DNA from: a virus
Strand: one strand, 5' to 3'
IMG/VR virus record: IMGVR_UViG_3300044655_003531
Location: 86,078-150,077 of that record
Length of the DNA stretch: 64,000 bases
Positions within the stretch are counted from its first letter, which is position 1. Each line of letters starts with the position of its first letter. The notes under the pieces are model-generated. The model did no database searches and was not told the DNA's origin. It saw nothing but the letters and a program-made list of their open reading frames with translations. Below, piece after piece: positions 36,101 to 46,075 of this stretch. The position numbers were made by a program, and so were the translations under genes.

Positions 36101-38537
36101 GAGAAACTAGTCTTTCTGCAATGATTGATCCATTGTATGGGGTGTTAGTGCCAGCTGAAACTGAAATGTCGTATGCAATAATCAGATCAACTTCACAAGG
36201 TGGGGGTTCCTGAGTGCAAATACCCCAAACGAAATTAACAGCCATTGCATTAGTTATCGATACACTTATAGATGTGTGAGTACCTGGAAAATAAATAGTT
36301 CCAAAACTTTCATTTCCCGTTACTTCGTTAGGACCAGTTTTAGTTAATGGGAAAGAGAGGGTTGGGTCCTGCAGAACACAGACAATTTCTAAGTTACTGG
36401 TGAATTGAGCAACTCCCGTTGTTCCTCCACTTCCAAGAGAGTAAATTGCTAGAGAAGGATCCGTAACTGGTCTATCGAAAGTGAAAGTGTATACTTCCGT
36501 TCCCGTTACCTGATTTACATTCAGGCCCAAAGCTTCAGTCAGCTGGGGATTTTTAGGACAAAGTAAAGCAAAATATGGGGTATTTGTAACATTATAATAG
36601 GAAGTGTTGGGTTGAGTGGACGAAACGGTAACAGTGGCAATCTGACTGTTCCCCGTATTGTTATTTTCATAAAATCTACCTACCCTATCAAATATATTAT
36701 TTAAATTCCAAAAACTCCAAGAAATGTCTTGAGGAGGACATCCAGTGGATCCGGCAGGGGAAGGAGAAACAGTTGGAGTATTTGAAGGGGTGGGTGAATT
36801 GGTTGGGGTGACGCTTGGTGTTTGTGATGGTGTGTTATTAGGGGTTTTTGTGGGGGTGTTTGTTGGAGTTTTGGTAGGAGTCTGGGTGTTGGTAGGGGTC
36901 TGGGTGTTGGTAGGAGTCTGGGTGTTGGTAGGGGTCTGAGTATTGGTGGGGGTCTGGGTGTTGGTAGGGGTCTGGGTGTTGGTAGGAGTCTGGGTGTTGG
37001 TAGGGGTCTGTGTATTGGTGGGGGTCTGGGTGTTGGTAGGGGTCTGGGTGTTGGTAGGGGTAACAGTAGGAGTTACGCTGGGCGTAACGCTAGGTGTTTG
37101 AGAAGGGGTTGAGTTAGGAGTCTGGGTGTTGGTAGGAGTCTGGGTGTTGGTAGGAGTCTGGGTGTTGGTAGGAGTCTGGGTGTTGGTAGGGGTCTGAGTA
37201 TTGGTGGGGGTCTGGGTGTTGGTAGGAGTCTGGGTGTTGGTAGGGGTCTGGGTGTTGGTAGGGGTCTGGGTGTTGGTAGGAGTCTGGGTGTTGGTAGGGG
37301 TAACGCTCGAGGTTGGAGTGTTGGTAGGAGTCTGAGTGTTGGTAGGAGTCTGAGTGTTGGTAGGAGTCTGGGTGCTGGTAGGAGTCGGGGTGTTGGTAGG
37401 GGTCTGAGTATTGGTGGGGGTCTGAGTGTTGGTAGGAGTCTGGGTGTTGGTAGGAGTCGGGGTGTTGGTAGGGGTCTGAGTATTGGTGGGGGTCTGAGTA
37501 TTGGTGGGGGTCTGAGTGTTGGTAGGAGTCTGGGTGGGGGTTGGGGTAGGAGTAGGAGTAGGACAGACTCCTCCTGTACAAAGAGGAGCAGAATTGTTGT
37601 ATCCGCAAGTAGTGGCATTAGTAAAAATAGAAACGTTATCTACAATTGCCCGGGCACACAACCTTCCCGAATCACCTGTGGAAAGATCAATGGCTTGAAC
37701 TGCACCTTCACAATCAATATAATTGACAGCAATAGTATTTCCCGTTGTGTTGTTGTACTCATAACATCTACATTCAAAACCACAAAAACCCCCTGGGGAA
37801 CATCCTACTACGGTATTCCAACAACCTGAATTATATCCAGGGACAGGAATTACATTAAAAGCAGCATTGATCCCCTTATAACAAACCTGAATCCTTGTTC
37901 TAGGGCTGAGCGTCGTTGATATTGTCAGATTGTTACAACCCGTATAAGAAATAAATCCTGTTTGGGTGTAAGAGATGTTAACAACTTGCATGCAGTAACA
38001 TGCATCTTCGGGGACAACACTGTTCTGAATGGGTCCCGTGGATCCGATGAAATCGGCCGTTCCTCCTTTTACTTCAGGCTGGGCTACCCCTATAAAAAAA
38101 CCAAAAGATCCTGTTCCCCCTGTAAGTCCTTGGTCAGGTCCAAAGCTTAGAACTTCCTGTCGGCAGGAACAACTTTCTAGATCAACTGAAAAATTGTCGA
38201 AATTTTCATATTCATAGACATAACAAGGAGCCGAAGTAAGACACGGAGTTGGAGTAGGGGTTGGAGTCACGGTACTCGTTACCGATGGTGTAGGCGTAGG
38301 GGTGGGAGTAATAGAGGGGGTGGGAGTTGGGGTAATCGAACCACAAGAGCTTTCTTGTGAGACCCCACCTTCTTCACCAATAATAAATAAAACAGAATTT
38401 TCTATAGCACAAATTGAAGCGGTTGCACCCGCTCCCACATTAAGTTGTTCGGTTGACCCATCAACACAATCTTGGTAATCATAAGTTGCTGCTTGTAAAC
38501 CTACCTGACTTACTAAGTAATTATAACAATTTGGCAT
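27129..38537 (-). CDS. Giant mosaic structural/adhesin protein (3,802 residues)
   Basis: The largest gene of the window. From the N-terminus: Cys-rich modules to ~320; a Thr/Asn/Gln/Pro tract (~326-600); a beta domain; a von Willebrand A-like domain (~780-1040) with the MIDAS sequence DISVS; a carbohydrate-binding-like domain starting NLFVNGDFQ (~1045-1210); further Cys-rich pieces joined by Thr-Pro linkers; then from ~1965 a long beta-rich region beginning [16 protein letters not shown]. The last ~1,840 residues have no repeats and look like a separate structural protein, so the front may have been added to it. No signal peptide is seen. A host-binding virion role is inferred. The frame is open throughout. 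Confidence 0.72.
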   Translation of the reverse strand: MPNCYNYLVSQVGLQAATYDYQDCVDGSTEQLNVGAGATASICAIENSVLFIIGEEGGVSQESSCGSITPTPTPSITPTPTPTPSVTSTVTPTPTPTPCLTSAPCYVYEYENFDNFSVDLESCSCRQEVLSFGPDQGLTGGTGSFGFFIGVAQPEVKGGTADFIGSTGPIQNSVVPEDACYCMQVVNISYTQTGFISYTGCNNLTISTTLSPRTRIQVCYKGINAAFNVIPVPGYNSGCWNTVVGCSPGGFCGFECRCYEYNNTTGNTIAVNYIDCEGAVQAIDLSTGDSGRLCARAIVDNVSIFTNATTCGYNNSAPLCTGGVCPTPTPTPTPTQTPTNTQTPTNTQTPTNTQTPTNTPTPTNTQTPTNTQTPTNTQTPTNTPTPTSTQTPTNTQTPTNTQTPTNTPTSSVTPTNTQTPTNTQTPTNTQTPTNTQTPTNTQTPTNTQTPTNTQTPTNTQTPTNTQTPTNTQTPNSTPSQTPSVTPSVTPTVTPTNTQTPTNTQTPTNTQTPTNTQTPTNTQTPTNTQTPTNTQTPTNTQTPTNTQTPTNTQTPTKTPTNTPTKTPNNTPSQTPSVTPTNSPTPSNTPTVSPSPAGSTGCPPQDISWSFWNLNNIFDRVGRFYENNNTGNSQIATVTVSSTQPNTSYYNVTNTPYFALLCPKNPQLTEALGLNVNQVTGTEVYTFTFDRPVTDPSLAIYSLGSGGTTGVAQFTSNLEIVCVLQDPTLSFPLTKTGPNEVTGNESFGTIYFPGTHTSISVSITNAMAVNFVWGICTQEPPPCEVDLIIAYDISVSAGTNTPYNGSIIAERLVSLQIVNNFINEINSGKVRVAAYSWSDVSPDPQIQPSLNSLQFSSNYNQIYNYFCQQSVSYPSCLDYSGVSFPGGTNPGLGINTAISLATSYGRPNAKKVLVLIVDGNPSTNPSSPNAYLLQQATLFKQLSLYGMPGTSEIVVIGVGGNSDDPNFTACSVSISGIPTDLCYSSALYSQVASNDPITGNPMMINLVGPGPGPSSIQSLYNNTPGLQTIYNAALQATNFICPNSPCTQANLFVNGDFQNSVASQTGGSVVGWSLSNVDVRSIRSAYFPNFFGPNSDNVFINLSSCAAFGTVQQALTLTPGTVYILSYNIGANKQNLADNSSRTVQVRLNGTLLSTNNILPSAVIGTTSNNPFFDFGWETKSVIFTATQISNTIQFRGSSPNTCFGPVLDNVCLVESSAYPVPSPTQTPSQTPTPSITPTNTPTPSTTPIICNCYNYYNDNDPCPLPVVAWSTKPLSDLGPGDFIYNTPNLADPFSNSANSFYAFGQDPCDLEPRWLLLGTASSGQISLSGVCDVTPTPTPSSTPTPTPSVSDNLGVYTVFMNIEGASSESFSGEPEIPGPTQTASSTPTPSITASPTPTSSETPTLTPTPTETGTPTPTPSETATQTPTPSETGTPTPTPTNSLTPSESATPSPTPTPTVTPTVSPTLSPVGTWYPLYGRGNGYITSQQACDAHLIGEPCEVSYADCDPSVNFVSFSVLPGESGTFCAQWIVSDPCDIVSQQGGCTNPGGTGYICAPPPTPTLTSTSPAPCCITANKFISPPFPNNVFPSTSWLYRSINWNGVTITASTTTPNALRIAAPEPTYGCDIQQIIFDSYNNKYSGLIDTFYSSPVNANYTLNFSQPISTITLRILYLSVDENSNSEFIYFTTNTGTPSLEPVIWCGDRSSFEIGTNVNGSYIKNLLTTVPGNYDDEVSLVVEIKNPLGFSSLTLTNVWPPNPGSSSPAGVGFDICECSNPTATVTPSVTPTNTPTPSITPTNSPTPSITPSISVTPSVTPTNTPTPSITPTNTPTPSITPTNTPTPSITPTNTPTPSTTPTNTPTPSITPTNTPTPSITPTSTPTPSVTPSVTPTPIIYDCIRWCIANTNSYPVTITVTRCDGTSQPFSLSAFSEICNICLRNVTTIAGVIATDTGRLCTFLPKLFDYNSSFGVLRTNPKLTGNVKLTLDSNGSVWMNSMDANPVLSDQRFKKYRVSGQNAYSKDLYRFFMNGTVPENVIFEVAKLTDGEDRPVEGFSSQYDFFYGSGASTLVDRNYNENFRYFQPLWLRDEIPDFFVIFKIPGPLSYPYSTNQTEILSGTQYKIIQDVNSPDPFVISYGVDNFARPILYRAGEFMVGNSVYSTYEIVSGSGKVVLMNETLFQPEVDDVNSYFNSKILPNAAAIATFDLREDTVIGKYIRSIINDPGFSSAPLDFSYQLNAFTYYQGVDIKTGSYSKKGELMYDFLISNNSTPQIDFENYVTGGFERNGIIIPNLLNLEFLFNDPDSDLYSINRYFGLYVSRNDLGSFKLNGDFFYQYRNLSGNNNLPKPSTNNVGYASSTDPNYLSSTTGVRLFYQEANSWIPGSYDVNVLEPQKLFYITDKNDKFYSLLRNENYDSTTQTWSNNTPVSGQFGPLLPSGNFGTESNMEMKSGNLVVFNRQLNLLDFTGPNERIGGFSGFLPESSGHANINIQFLSTFNSSTPVTFKIIWPNGTRGPLNEKYDLIQSSLLGGSVLNWQAGSSYNNGNTHYFNFSQGQTSQVASSFVQCVLSISSTIWDSANSDNNAIIRARNSGANYNTDFKIAVFSDYDSFESSYAGIWSSTAGYSAGQIVSYFNVYYTASSAITAPSSGNTNPPPTEDNTWQNYFTFTTSGLIKIENYDVSALDRNLNFVGGTDFSKSRVAFSINEKDKITPGKWIEVEGGRGVVGSVSRISSVTRYVDRPIYNNNPSLTSGTVTEFRGYNEFLVASLEDTKAIISLGSDGNFNVWDVATLYSGAFSFFDLKDFDYDFLSSKYGETPTPEFHRYFQLVPDQPGQIVEGVKYIVRSGEILVDKGSPTERILGPGSAFIGTTVNYFQDILFSETGTLSVVYPAVFSQVGWVDPQTPYPTTIVPEQNLNSFEGFYGIQSISNEMPIPNPLEKAELFEYGKLETEYQYLWENFTQTRANFSRIVPFVNKWGFLGGTDARGNVYRLNSSPAFSPTNFSPSFQKESPDPRYLTHEWLILQGVPPQFPIDDISKQKSYLPGEVDFQKLRSGNPNYALYFNSFFTVSTADYPAPYYSLKYQGYEYFSNLNFNYATGFYETVFRGVKIVLKKRSSVTNPKSELEKYIINYRGYENYNFSAILKVVPEDDSEIQSPVRYEFIENVQQKCVLLVVYVVIKDYRALPLGSTGGTGGTPYLDYLLMYCMSDKKEATDVGTTGATGPTGSPLYDIADIKLSAALNLSTTSDSSVTLFSNSGKIFTIENPDFDTDLREEINLFYPIGSTGSVSDTGPGSFYVPSQSYTYPWPVGRSQNLVDFQAIEPGAYEFQIPFAFSSPVTIPVGPRSAYANYPVFQVDGGEDYFDFILKRISLSQIYLRVNNESPYISYTTYDWDPIAESTLVSQNSFQVSFTEPTALYKPTGLYPVKSYEGPQTLGTSVVTSYQIENGGSELASDILRYGGAYEPLFKKVLRFKGDKTDSISGNPGADITFRNCTFAPEQEGFGLIENLAFSKVSLDQNILQASQNLPQGPVFPLVGQSPISYKNFSVFLSSWDPGYYNLWTSATTQNPVAGTRSMKENKSFLGSKMMQTPYTVTIYTFITLELVRTSGNTNVDAINTQAVAAVPAIQNLNPSTSNTGVGQLGNYLSNVDLPVFDQDIFPQVEIFWQRNEISNTVIGSIRLDRILRRYLLNSGVSQVFVDNMVSEFGLGNPNSIYDDINTYIDQNIVPIYEGITFDLFVKKTGEALTTTELLVRGDLINPDRIRYGYYQQNNYRLTKITDLIYSFEYPLTVGQNYSLTFSFRIQKI
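32870..33215 (-). repeat. 30-bp tandem repeat encoding [10 protein letters not shown] linker
   Basis: About ten imperfect 30-bp units coding for [10 protein letters not shown] within the giant gene (about residues 1774-1889). Units differ mainly at third codon positions. On the plus strand they create long Gly/Val frames that are not genes. Confidence 0.9.
34140..34430 (-). repeat. Degenerate Thr-Pro-Ser-Glu linker repeats
   Basis: A second linker tract of the giant gene with units such as [10 protein letters not shown] and [10 protein letters not shown], less regular than the other two. Shorter pieces occur at about 34495-34545, 34800-34880 and 38240-38340. Confidence 0.8.
36835..37550 (-). 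repeat. 18-bp tandem repeat encoding NTQTPT linker
   Basis: More than 30 near-identical 18-bp units (plus strand GGTAGGAGTCTGGGTGTT and close variants) coding for Asn-Thr-Gln-Thr-Pro-Thr in the giant gene, interrupted near 37060-37110 and 37300. Such a tract is prone to slippage, and all units keep the frame because the period is a multiple of three. Confidence 0.93.
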
Positions 38538-38586
38538 TTAGATTCTGGTTTAGTAACTCTATCATTCTGTTTAATCTACTCTCTAT

Positions 38587-41500
38587 TTATCCAACGTTCA
38601 AACCACCTTGCGAAGAGAAATTAGGAGAAGAAAGGGTGTCATTCTTGTATTTTCCTGTCGCTTCTAGATCGAAAGAAAAAGGACTTTGATTTTTTACCTG
38701 AATATCAATGCCCATTTTTTTTGTATAAACAATATTGGTTGGATTACCATCTGCCCTAAATCCACCAATATAACCTAACTTATCAGTTGTCCTAAATTGA
38801 AAGATAATAGGGATAATAATGGCATTATTTGAACCCTGCTGGACTGGCTGGAATGCCAAAGAAGTTGAACCTTGAACCTGAACTACGGATGAAGTTACGG
38901 GACCTAAAAAGAAATAAGAGCCACAACTATATCTGCCAATCAGCCATTCATCAGAACTTTCAAAACCCCACTTTAAAGGAAACATAGAATCTTCTCTAGT
39001 AGCAGTAGGTCCCTGTACAAAATCATCTGTAACCGGACTGTATGAAATCTGCTTCCAGTAGTTGGGTAGATTCGCATCATAATAGAAATAATCGGATTGT
39101 CTGAAGGCCGGGTACACTACCACACCACCGGCAAAATTGGGTTTAACTAAATTAGTAAAAGTTTGACCTGTCACCAAAGCTGGGTGATCTTTATGAATAC
39201 AAAATTCGCTCAGATAGCCACCGCCAACTCCCGCATAACTACCCGTAGAGCCAGTATAATTACCATTCCAAACCGCCGGACCTGTGCCTGAAGCTGTAGG
39301 GACAGTGGACACGGAAGGGTCATAGGGAATCAAGGATGAGCCATTCTGTGGTAGACCCTGGCCATTTCCTTGGTAATTGTAACCCGCTGAATAGGGCTGC
39401 GTGCTAACATACAGATCCTGATCTAGACCGACACTTTTCCATCTGGGGTAAATAAACTGGCTGTTGGCGTTACCCGACATATAAGGGGCAGCTTGTCTAA
39501 GCTGCTGGAAAGACTCATCGTTGGCGTTGCCGGTAGATCCAGGAGGAATAATATCGGCTGGAGTTAGTGATGTAATAGAAATACCAATTTCACCGTACCT
39601 CAGACTCTGATTGTAACCTTCTGGCAGAGAGTAAGTTGTAGAAGAGCCAGCAACTGTGTTAAGTCCACCTGGCACAACCGAAGAAAGTTCTAGAATTCCA
39701 GCTGCTGTGTTAATCAATTTAAGCTGATAAATAGAAGAAGCGATTTTTCCTGCATCAGAAGTAAGAGGACTAGTAAAAATTTGGTTAGTGTAACCTGCAT
39801 TAAGTTTGATAGTTTGCCCACTTGTAATAATTTGGCTGTTTCCTGCAGAATCTACAATTTGAACCTCAAGAACGCCAACACTTCTTTCAATCGTTGCTCT
39901 TAGTGAAACGATCTCATTCTGGAGATCTGTTAATTTCTGAAACAAGTCGACTGGATTTCCGTTCGAGTCGTAAAATCCACTTGCAATTGCAGGAGTATCC
40001 AAAACAAAAACTTTTGATCCAGCAGTGAACTGTCTTGACAACAGATTGTCTAGACCTTTAGAAGACAAATCCTGTTGGATTGCCAAAACAGCCTCGTCTT
40101 TTAAATTAGTTGTTACCGCAGCAGCCGTGTTTTGGGTGCTGGCATCGGCAGGAAATCCGATGATAACACTATCTGACCAGTCGGAAGTTAAGGGGTTGTC
40201 TGGCCATCCTGCCTCTGAAACTGATTTAATTCTAATTTCCACTTGTTCTCCGCTGGTGATAGGAATATCCAATTGGTTAATGTTGTTGGCATCTGCATCA
40301 TCAGTTAATTCAGGAGCCCAGGTATAAGTGCCAGTGTTAGGATCATAAATTTTTGTTCTTATGTCTGTAATAACTCTGTTCCAATTACTAAAGGAGCCTG
40401 TTTTCTGTTGACCGTTGTTATCTAGGAAATTAATTTGTTGAACAGCCGGAGAAATACCAGAATCTGATAAATAACGGTATTCTATAATAAATTGGATAAC
40501 TTGTTGAGACCCTGTCGAAGGATTGATTCTGGGAGGAGGAATAGCCCAAAATCCCCTTACCCTATACTTTGGATCTACAGTTAGTTGAGGGGTACTTGTA
40601 GATAGGGTGTTAATGTCGCTAACAACAGAAGCCAACAGTTGCTGTTTTTGAACTCTTTGTTGGGTTAAAGAGTTTAGGTTGGCTGTTAGAGCTTGAGAAT
40701 TTTGGGTTGTTGTTCTCAGACTGGTATCGATTGAGGATGTTAAACTGTTGCCTGAAGTCTTAGAGAATGGAGTTACAGAGGTAGTACTCAAACTATTAAT
40801 CTGTGCTCGATTGGTGTTGATCGCCGTATCGAGCTGAGCTATTTCACTTTGGAGGGTTGCTTTTAAAGCCACCTTTTGATTCAGAGTTTGAATATCGGTG
40901 CCTTGGGTTAGCTGAGTGTTAATCTGAACAACTTTGAAATTACTGTTTACAATACTAGGGGGTTCCGGCACGAGGCCGCTCACGGCCGAGATTTTTTTCT
41001 CTTTTGCCATCGCCAGTAGCTGCTGCCCCAGATCTGCCACCGAGGTCAAATAAAATTGTTCGAGAGTCTGAACCCCGCTGGTGGTATTGATTCTGAGTTC
41101 ATTGCTGAAAAAAACAATGCCAGGGGACCAGTTAGAAGCAACTATATTGTAATTGTCGTCGATCTTTTTAAAGAAAACACCTTGCCTCTCATCGTAACCA
41201 ACGTTGACGTCTACAAATCGTGCATTGAACTGGGTAGACAATAGGCTCAAGGAGTTATTACCTATTTGAACAGGCTGATAGCCAGAAATTCTTTTAAGTT
41301 GGACCGAAGTTTGACTGATGTTAATAGAAGTAATCTCGTATCTAGTGCCATCTGAGGTTAATAAAACATTCCCGACATTTAAAGTTCTACCGTTTTGAAC
41401 TCCCGTACTGGTATCGGTGTACTGAACAGAGTTAAGTTTGTAATTCCTTCTCGTTTCTTGTACAGTCTGACCGTTAGCATCTGTTGTACTAACAGTGTCA

Positions 41501-42162
41501 TCGTAAAAAGAAAGAACCCCAAACGAGCCCTGATTTCTAATAGTGCGAAGAGGCAGTGGAATTATGTCCTCGTCCACAAAATAATTGATGCCTGCTCCGG
41601 TGAGTTCTGAAATAAAATTTTGTTCTGAAATTTCATTTCTTCCTTTCAGATTGGTGTCAAAATAGGCTTTTTTATCATCCGTGTCGGTGTTGGCGATGAT
41701 TCTCTTCACCAAAATTCGATCTGCGTCATCGGGTATTTGCCCAGTTACGTCCAGACTGATGTAGAGTAAAGGAGAAAGAAAACTTTCAAAAAACCAGTTG
41801 TCCCTGGCAGAAAAAGTGCTGGGTACTTGTAAGTTTACCAGAGGGGTTGGATCTCTGAGAGGTTCTGATTTGTAGATTTGTGAATAAGTCCCATCAGGGT
41901 TTCTGACCGTTGAGAAATTATCGCCAAGCCCAGCCAAGGACTGAATGTTGGAATCTAGTCTCTGGATCTGGCTCCTTAAATAACCATAGGCCGGAATTGA
42001 AACGTTGCTGGGAAATCCAGCCTCGTCCAACATTTCTATTTGAACTGTGTCGTTAGTGGAGGTTGCAACCTCGTTAAGACCATTGATGATTTCAATCGAG
42101 TTTTTCTGGAGCCTAAGAAACTGAGCTACCAGAGAACTGACACTATTTTGAGTACCTGCCAT
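38587..42162 (-). CDS. Large virion structural protein, unrecognised
   Basis: An 1,191-residue protein starting MAGTQNSVSSLVAQFLRLQKNS. The N-terminal part is helical, then beta-rich. A helical Gln/Thr-rich stretch (LTQGTDIQTLNQKVALKATL, residues ~415-510) suggests a coiled stalk. A fibronectin III-like segment follows (YRVRGFWAIPPPRINP, FIIEYRYLSDSG, VEIRIKSVSEAGWPDNPL). The C-terminus is beta-rich. It begins 17 nt before the end of the upstream structural gene and lies in a run of virion genes. No named family recognised. Confidence 0.65.
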   Translation of the reverse strand: MAGTQNSVSSLVAQFLRLQKNSIEIINGLNEVATSTNDTVQIEMLDEAGFPSNVSIPAYGYLRSQIQRLDSNIQSLAGLGDNFSTVRNPDGTYSQIYKSEPLRDPTPLVNLQVPSTFSARDNWFFESFLSPLLYISLDVTGQIPDDADRILVKRIIANTDTDDKKAYFDTNLKGRNEISEQNFISELTGAGINYFVDEDIIPLPLRTIRNQGSFGVLSFYDDTVSTTDANGQTVQETRRNYKLNSVQYTDTSTGVQNGRTLNVGNVLLTSDGTRYEITSINISQTSVQLKRISGYQPVQIGNNSLSLLSTQFNARFVDVNVGYDERQGVFFKKIDDNYNIVASNWSPGIVFFSNELRINTTSGVQTLEQFYLTSVADLGQQLLAMAKEKKISAVSGLVPEPPSIVNSNFKVVQINTQLTQGTDIQTLNQKVALKATLQSEIAQLDTAINTNRAQINSLSTTSVTPFSKTSGNSLTSSIDTSLRTTTQNSQALTANLNSLTQQRVQKQQLLASVVSDINTLSTSTPQLTVDPKYRVRGFWAIPPPRINPSTGSQQVIQFIIEYRYLSDSGISPAVQQINFLDNNGQQKTGSFSNWNRVITDIRTKIYDPNTGTYTWAPELTDDADANNINQLDIPITSGEQVEIRIKSVSEAGWPDNPLTSDWSDSVIIGFPADASTQNTAAAVTTNLKDEAVLAIQQDLSSKGLDNLLSRQFTAGSKVFVLDTPAIASGFYDSNGNPVDLFQKLTDLQNEIVSLRATIERSVGVLEVQIVDSAGNSQIITSGQTIKLNAGYTNQIFTSPLTSDAGKIASSIYQLKLINTAAGILELSSVVPGGLNTVAGSSTTYSLPEGYNQSLRYGEIGISITSLTPADIIPPGSTGNANDESFQQLRQAAPYMSGNANSQFIYPRWKSVGLDQDLYVSTQPYSAGYNYQGNGQGLPQNGSSLIPYDPSVSTVPTASGTGPAVWNGNYTGSTGSYAGVGGGYLSEFCIHKDHPALVTGQTFTNLVKPNFAGGVVVYPAFRQSDYFYYDANLPNYWKQISYSPVTDDFVQGPTATREDSMFPLKWGFESSDEWLIGRYSCGSYFFLGPVTSSVVQVQGSTSLAFQPVQQGSNNAIIIPIIFQFRTTDKLGYIGGFRADGNPTNIVYTKKMGIDIQVKNQSPFSFDLEATGKYKNDTLSSPNFSSQGGLNVG

Positions 42163-42179
42163 ACTATTTTCTCTGTATT

Positions 42180-44393
42180 TTATGGGTTATTTGTGAAACT
42201 TCTACCGACAATGTCCGCTTGGAAAATCAAATTGTTAGGATCGACACACACTATATCTATGACCGGTTTATAATCTTGACTAGCAAAATCACTATTCACC
42301 AGAGAAATGATAAGGGTCGAATATGGAACCCTAGTTGGATTACTGAGAGGGAAGTTTCCTACCGCATTGGTCAAGAAGGTAACGTTGTAATCGCCAGGAA
42401 CTATCTGGTCTCCAAAAGAGAATCTCATGAGCTGACCTCTTTTCCAATTTGTCAGAGTATAATCATCAATTCTGATCACCAAATCTTGAGATAGGTTGAT
42501 AGGCACGCCGTTGTTAACGTGTTTGAGGTAGTTACCGAAGGTCTGAAGCTGAATCGTATTGGGAGATAAATTCTGAAGAGTAACAGTGCCATTTTGAGGA
42601 CCAACATTGTAATCCTGATTATCGTTGATAATTCTGAGTTCGTTTGGAACTGACCGGTCCACAATAATGCCACTACCTTGTCGAATCAAATCTAAATTGT
42701 AAGAAATCTCAACGGAGGTCTCGTTGTTGATTATGGCTCTGATTAACTCGTAGTTCTGATTTATTAAGCCCATGACGGCCTGAGTGTTGTTAAAAAGGGC
42801 CTGATTAGCTGCTAGTGCATTTTCTAGTTGTGAAATTCTGCGATCAAAAGTAAAAGTCGTTTCTGAGGACAACACCAGATTTTCTAGGGCATTGACACGG
42901 TCTTCCAGAGAAGCATAAATAGCTGCCGTGTTGTTAAGGGTGGCAGAAGCGTCTTGAAGGACATTCACCGCATCCATGAACATACTTAGTGAAAAGGGAG
43001 AATAATCATTGATTGCTTGTTCAACCCCGGTTTGGTCTATATCAACGTCAAATTTGATATTCAGCTTTAAACCATAAGAATTACCGTTCAACTTGGTAAC
43101 AGGGTTGGGCTTGTATTTTTTGAAACCTGGTATTTCATCGGTTCCAGCCCCCGTGGGCTGAACATCATCTAGAAACAGAACGCCGTAAAGATTGGTAGCA
43201 GAATCTGCCGGAAAGGCAGGATCATAAACATCATAGTATATTAAAACAGCATTAAATGAAAAATCACTAGACAAAGAAGTCGCATTAAATTCTTCTAAAG
43301 TCGAAATAGCTGGATCATCTACTATCTGTTTATAGGAACTAGGATCAAAATCTATTCCAATCGAATCCAATAAAGTTCTGACATACTTTTGATAGCCATT
43401 CCCTGAAGAAGCTCCTTGATATGATTTTTCAAGAATCTGGGCGGTTGGATCAGTAAAGGTTGCATCAGTGAAATATGTGTCTGCAATTGCCCGAGGTGCA
43501 TACCAGTTGCCATCTCCAGTAGCTCCGTTAGAAGTATCAGTATATGTCACTTGGGGTTGACCCAACACATCTTCGTCGAAAATGGCTAGGTTGGTCAATC
43601 CGCTGGGATTCAGTTCATCATAAGCTCTGCCAGTTAAATATTCATCATTTAAGGGGTCCGCTGGATTATTAGTCCATGAATAATCCATGGGGTAATTACT
43701 GTCCACGACGTTCTTAAATAGGACCGTAGGAGTGTTACCGTCTCGAGTAGGAACGAGCACATACACTTCTGAATAGGTGTTATTGTTATTTTTAACTGAA
43801 TTAACTATATCTAAATTCCCAATGTATTGAACCACCCTATTGTAAGTGGCACCAGTTAAACCGAAAGAACCAGTTCCTCCTGATGGGTCACCTTCTACGT
43901 ATCTTTTTTGAGTAACTGGTAAATTGTTGATCGTAACTACTGTGTTTTGATCTAATGATGAAACTACCTGGGAAGAAGCGGCAGGCTGGAATCGAATACC
44001 TCCTAGCTCCTTCAACCACTTCCAAAAGACCCGTTCAGAAACGTTTTGCTTCAGGGTGGAATCATAATCAGATCCACTTAAAATCGTTGTTTCTAAATTC
44101 AAACAATAGGATTGAAAGCTCTGTGAAAAATTGACATTCTGATTCGTGGTGATTATCTCTTGTGCGTTCGTGGCCTTATCAATGAAGGCACTATCGGGAG
44201 CATTCAATTTCAAAGAATTACCTAAAGGATCCCCCGAATTTATCTGGGGAATGTTCAGCAGGGCAAATTTCGAAAATTTGAATTTGTTGATTGAATTATT
44301 GAAGGTAAAAGAAAGATCCTCGGCAGCTGATGAAAAGGCATAGAAGGTTCCACCCTGAGTTTGGAGAGGTCTGATAAATGGGGTTTTGGCCAT
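42180..44393 (-). CDS. Virion structural protein, unrecognised
   Basis: A 737-residue protein starting MAKTPFIRPLQTQGGTFYAF. It includes VFWKWLKELGGIRFQP, several beta-rich segments, and a helical stretch at about 480-550 (LEDRVNALENLVLSSETTF, RRISQLENALAANQALF) that could trimerise. The C-terminus is a compact beta domain (QDLVIRIDDYTLTNWKRGQLMRFSF). Position among baseplate and fibre genes suggests a tail or baseplate component. No family assigned. Confidence 0.63.
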   Translation of the reverse strand: MAKTPFIRPLQTQGGTFYAFSSAAEDLSFTFNNSINKFKFSKFALLNIPQINSGDPLGNSLKLNAPDSAFIDKATNAQEIITTNQNVNFSQSFQSYCLNLETTILSGSDYDSTLKQNVSERVFWKWLKELGGIRFQPAASSQVVSSLDQNTVVTINNLPVTQKRYVEGDPSGGTGSFGLTGATYNRVVQYIGNLDIVNSVKNNNNTYSEVYVLVPTRDGNTPTVLFKNVVDSNYPMDYSWTNNPADPLNDEYLTGRAYDELNPSGLTNLAIFDEDVLGQPQVTYTDTSNGATGDGNWYAPRAIADTYFTDATFTDPTAQILEKSYQGASSGNGYQKYVRTLLDSIGIDFDPSSYKQIVDDPAISTLEEFNATSLSSDFSFNAVLIYYDVYDPAFPADSATNLYGVLFLDDVQPTGAGTDEIPGFKKYKPNPVTKLNGNSYGLKLNIKFDVDIDQTGVEQAINDYSPFSLSMFMDAVNVLQDASATLNNTAAIYASLEDRVNALENLVLSSETTFTFDRRISQLENALAANQALFNNTQAVMGLINQNYELIRAIINNETSVEISYNLDLIRQGSGIIVDRSVPNELRIINDNQDYNVGPQNGTVTLQNLSPNTIQLQTFGNYLKHVNNGVPINLSQDLVIRIDDYTLTNWKRGQLMRFSFGDQIVPGDYNVTFLTNAVGNFPLSNPTRVPYSTLIISLVNSDFASQDYKPVIDIVCVDPNNLIFQADIVGRSFTNNP

Positions 44394-44414
44394 GTTGTTT
44401 TTTTAATTCCTTGG

Positions 44415-45311
44415 TTACCAGGTCATATTGGTTGCTGACAATACCACCCAAGATCCTTCTTCAGTTCCTGTCCCTTGTGCAATTCTAGGTTCCCATTGTA
44501 AAGTGATAGAAGATTGATAAGGGTAACCAGCATCGCAGGCTATACCAGAACTAGGACTTGAAACGGGAAACCCGCCGTAACTTGAATCTGTGTTAAATCC
44601 AGTATAATAAGCTCCGGAATTTTGAAGTCCTGTTGCAATAAAACCCCCAGAATTATCAGTATTTACGATAGTGATTCGGGTTCCCGCGGTTAAATTAGAA
44701 ACAGTGCTACCTGTAGTACCTACTGTCATAAACCAACCACTACTGCAATCAGCATAGATAATGTCTTCTGTCCCTGTTATTTGATAAGGAACTGCTAAAG
44801 AACTAGATCTTCCACCTCCTCCAACACTACTTGCTGCGAAAGGAGTTCCTGCAGTAGCTCCAGTGGCATAGGTGGTGTTTTGTCCCACAAAATGACCGCT
44901 GCTAAGGATGATAAAGGCGTTATTCAGTGAGGTCGACCCGAATAGGTTGGTTGTAGAATTAAAAGTGGCTGTGTTTGACGAAGTGAAGGGACCAGAAAAT
45001 GTAGTGACCCCGCTGGCTGTCAAAGTAGCTGTAGAAACCCCAACAAATTGTCCAATCCCACTGGAATTGATCTGAGCCAAACCAGTGCCTCCGGCAGGGA
45101 TGGTCAGTTGATCAAATCTTCCTGTTTTGGCGGAAATCCTGCCGGTAGAAGCTGCTGATAAATCTAGGATTCCGTTGGTTGAATCAACCCCAAAAACATT
45201 CACATATTGATTAATCCAATTTTCCAGCAGCAGAAAATTAGAGTTAATGGTGATTCTGGAAGCTGAAATGGAATCAGAACCTAGGATTGAAGTTGTACTT
45301 ACTGTTGACAT
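44415..45311 (-). CDS. Fibre-like or decoration-type structural protein
   Basis: A 298-residue Ser/Thr/Gly-rich protein starting MSTVSTTSILGSDSISASR, with INSNFLLLENWIN like the short N-terminal attachment regions of phage fibres. Repetitive segments (STATLTASGVTTFSGPF, TATFNSTTNLFGSTSL) suggest a beta-helical shaft, and the C-terminus ITLQWEPRIAQ to SWVVLSATNMTW a compact tip. It is the first gene after the palindromic promoter element and diverges from phoH. Confidence 0.6.
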   Translation of the reverse strand: MSTVSTTSILGSDSISASRITINSNFLLLENWINQYVNVFGVDSTNGILDLSAASTGRISAKTGRFDQLTIPAGGTGLAQINSSGIGQFVGVSTATLTASGVTTFSGPFTSSNTATFNSTTNLFGSTSLNNAFIILSSGHFVGQNTTYATGATAGTPFAASSVGGGGRSSSLAVPYQITGTEDIIYADCSSGWFMTVGTTGSTVSNLTAGTRITIVNTDNSGGFIATGLQNSGAYYTGFNTDSSYGGFPVSSPSSGIACDAGYPYQSSITLQWEPRIAQGTGTEEGSWVVLSATNMTW

Positions 45312-45336
45312 GGTCTTTTTTTATTGTATTTGTTTT

Positions 45337-45348
45337 GGATATATATCC
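45337..45348. promoter_or_regulatory. Palindromic bidirectional promoter element GGATATATATCC
   Basis: A perfect 12-bp palindrome between divergent genes holds GATATATA on both strands. It lies 25 nt before the PhoH ATG on the plus strand (measured from the box) and 28 nt before the ATG at 45311 on the minus strand. Confidence 0.7.
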
Positions 45349-45370
45349 TACTATTTTTTAACACTCAAAA

Positions 45371-46075
45371 ATGCCCATCGGAAAATCAAAACTCGTTAAC
45401 AAAGATTTTAGAGATATTTCTCTTTCTCCTAAGCAAAAACTCTACTCTGACACCATCATCCACAACACCATAACCTTTTGTTGGGGACCTGCAGGAACTT
45501 CTAAAACATTTTCTGCCTGTTACACAGCCTTGAAGCTTTTACAGAAATCTGAGATTGAAAGAATTATTTTCACTAAGCCGATCCAGGAATCAGGGGAAAA
45601 ACTAGGTTCTTTACCAGGAGACGTCAACGATAAAATAGGTCCCTACATGGAAAGTTTTCTGATCACCATGGAAAAAATCATTTCCAAAGAAAAATTAGCT
45701 CAGCTTTTCATTGAAAAGCAGATTGAATTTAGACCTCTAGCCTATCTCAGGGGAGCAACCTTTGATAAATCCATGATGATTCTGGATGAGGCTCAAAATT
45801 GTGATATGAAGCAACTCATGCTTTATGTTTCTAGACTGGGCAACGATTCTAAAGTTCTACTAGCAGGGGACGTAACTCAGCACGACATCTCATACGAGAA
45901 AGTTGCTTTGCCCATGTTCGTAGATATGGTAAGAGATGTAGAGGGGGTAGGAGAATTCGTCTTTACAGATGATGACATCGTCAGAAGTAAAATTCTAAAA
46001 GAAATCGTCAAAAGATACGAGGAATGGAAGTACCGGGGAACTGGAGGAACCGGAAGTAACAAAGGAAAATTTTAG
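45371..46075 (+). CDS. phoH: PhoH-family P-loop ATPase
   Basis: A 234-residue PhoH-like ATPase, a family widespread in marine and freshwater phages with an uncertain role (RNA-related ATPase or phosphate stress have been proposed). Walker A is GPAGTSKT (39-46), Walker B is MMILDEAQN (D139-E140), and IIFTKPIQESGEKLGSLPGD is the family's conserved block with R-P usually in place of K-P. The end is a Gly/Thr/Lys-rich tail. It is one of only two plus-strand genes, is transcribed away from the fibre genes, and its stop overlaps the convergent gene by 4 nt. Confidence 0.9.
   Translation: MPIGKSKLVNKDFRDISLSPKQKLYSDTIIHNTITFCWGPAGTSKTFSACYTALKLLQKSEIERIIFTKPIQESGEKLGSLPGDVNDKIGPYMESFLITMEKIISKEKLAQLFIEKQIEFRPLAYLRGATFDKSMMILDEAQNCDMKQLMLYVSRLGNDSKVLLAGDVTQHDISYEKVALPMFVDMVRDVEGVGEFVFTDDDIVRSKILKEIVKRYEEWKYRGTGGTGSNKGKF

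Noticed and set aside
36835-37550. CRISPR-like array
   Set aside because: Units are directly adjacent without unique spacers and are in frame with a long coding sequence.
37073-37618. Two minus-strand frames of Leu-Pro-Thr and Tyr-Gln-His-Pro type repeats
   Set aside because: They are the other reading frames of the 18-bp repeat inside the giant gene and have no independent start signals.
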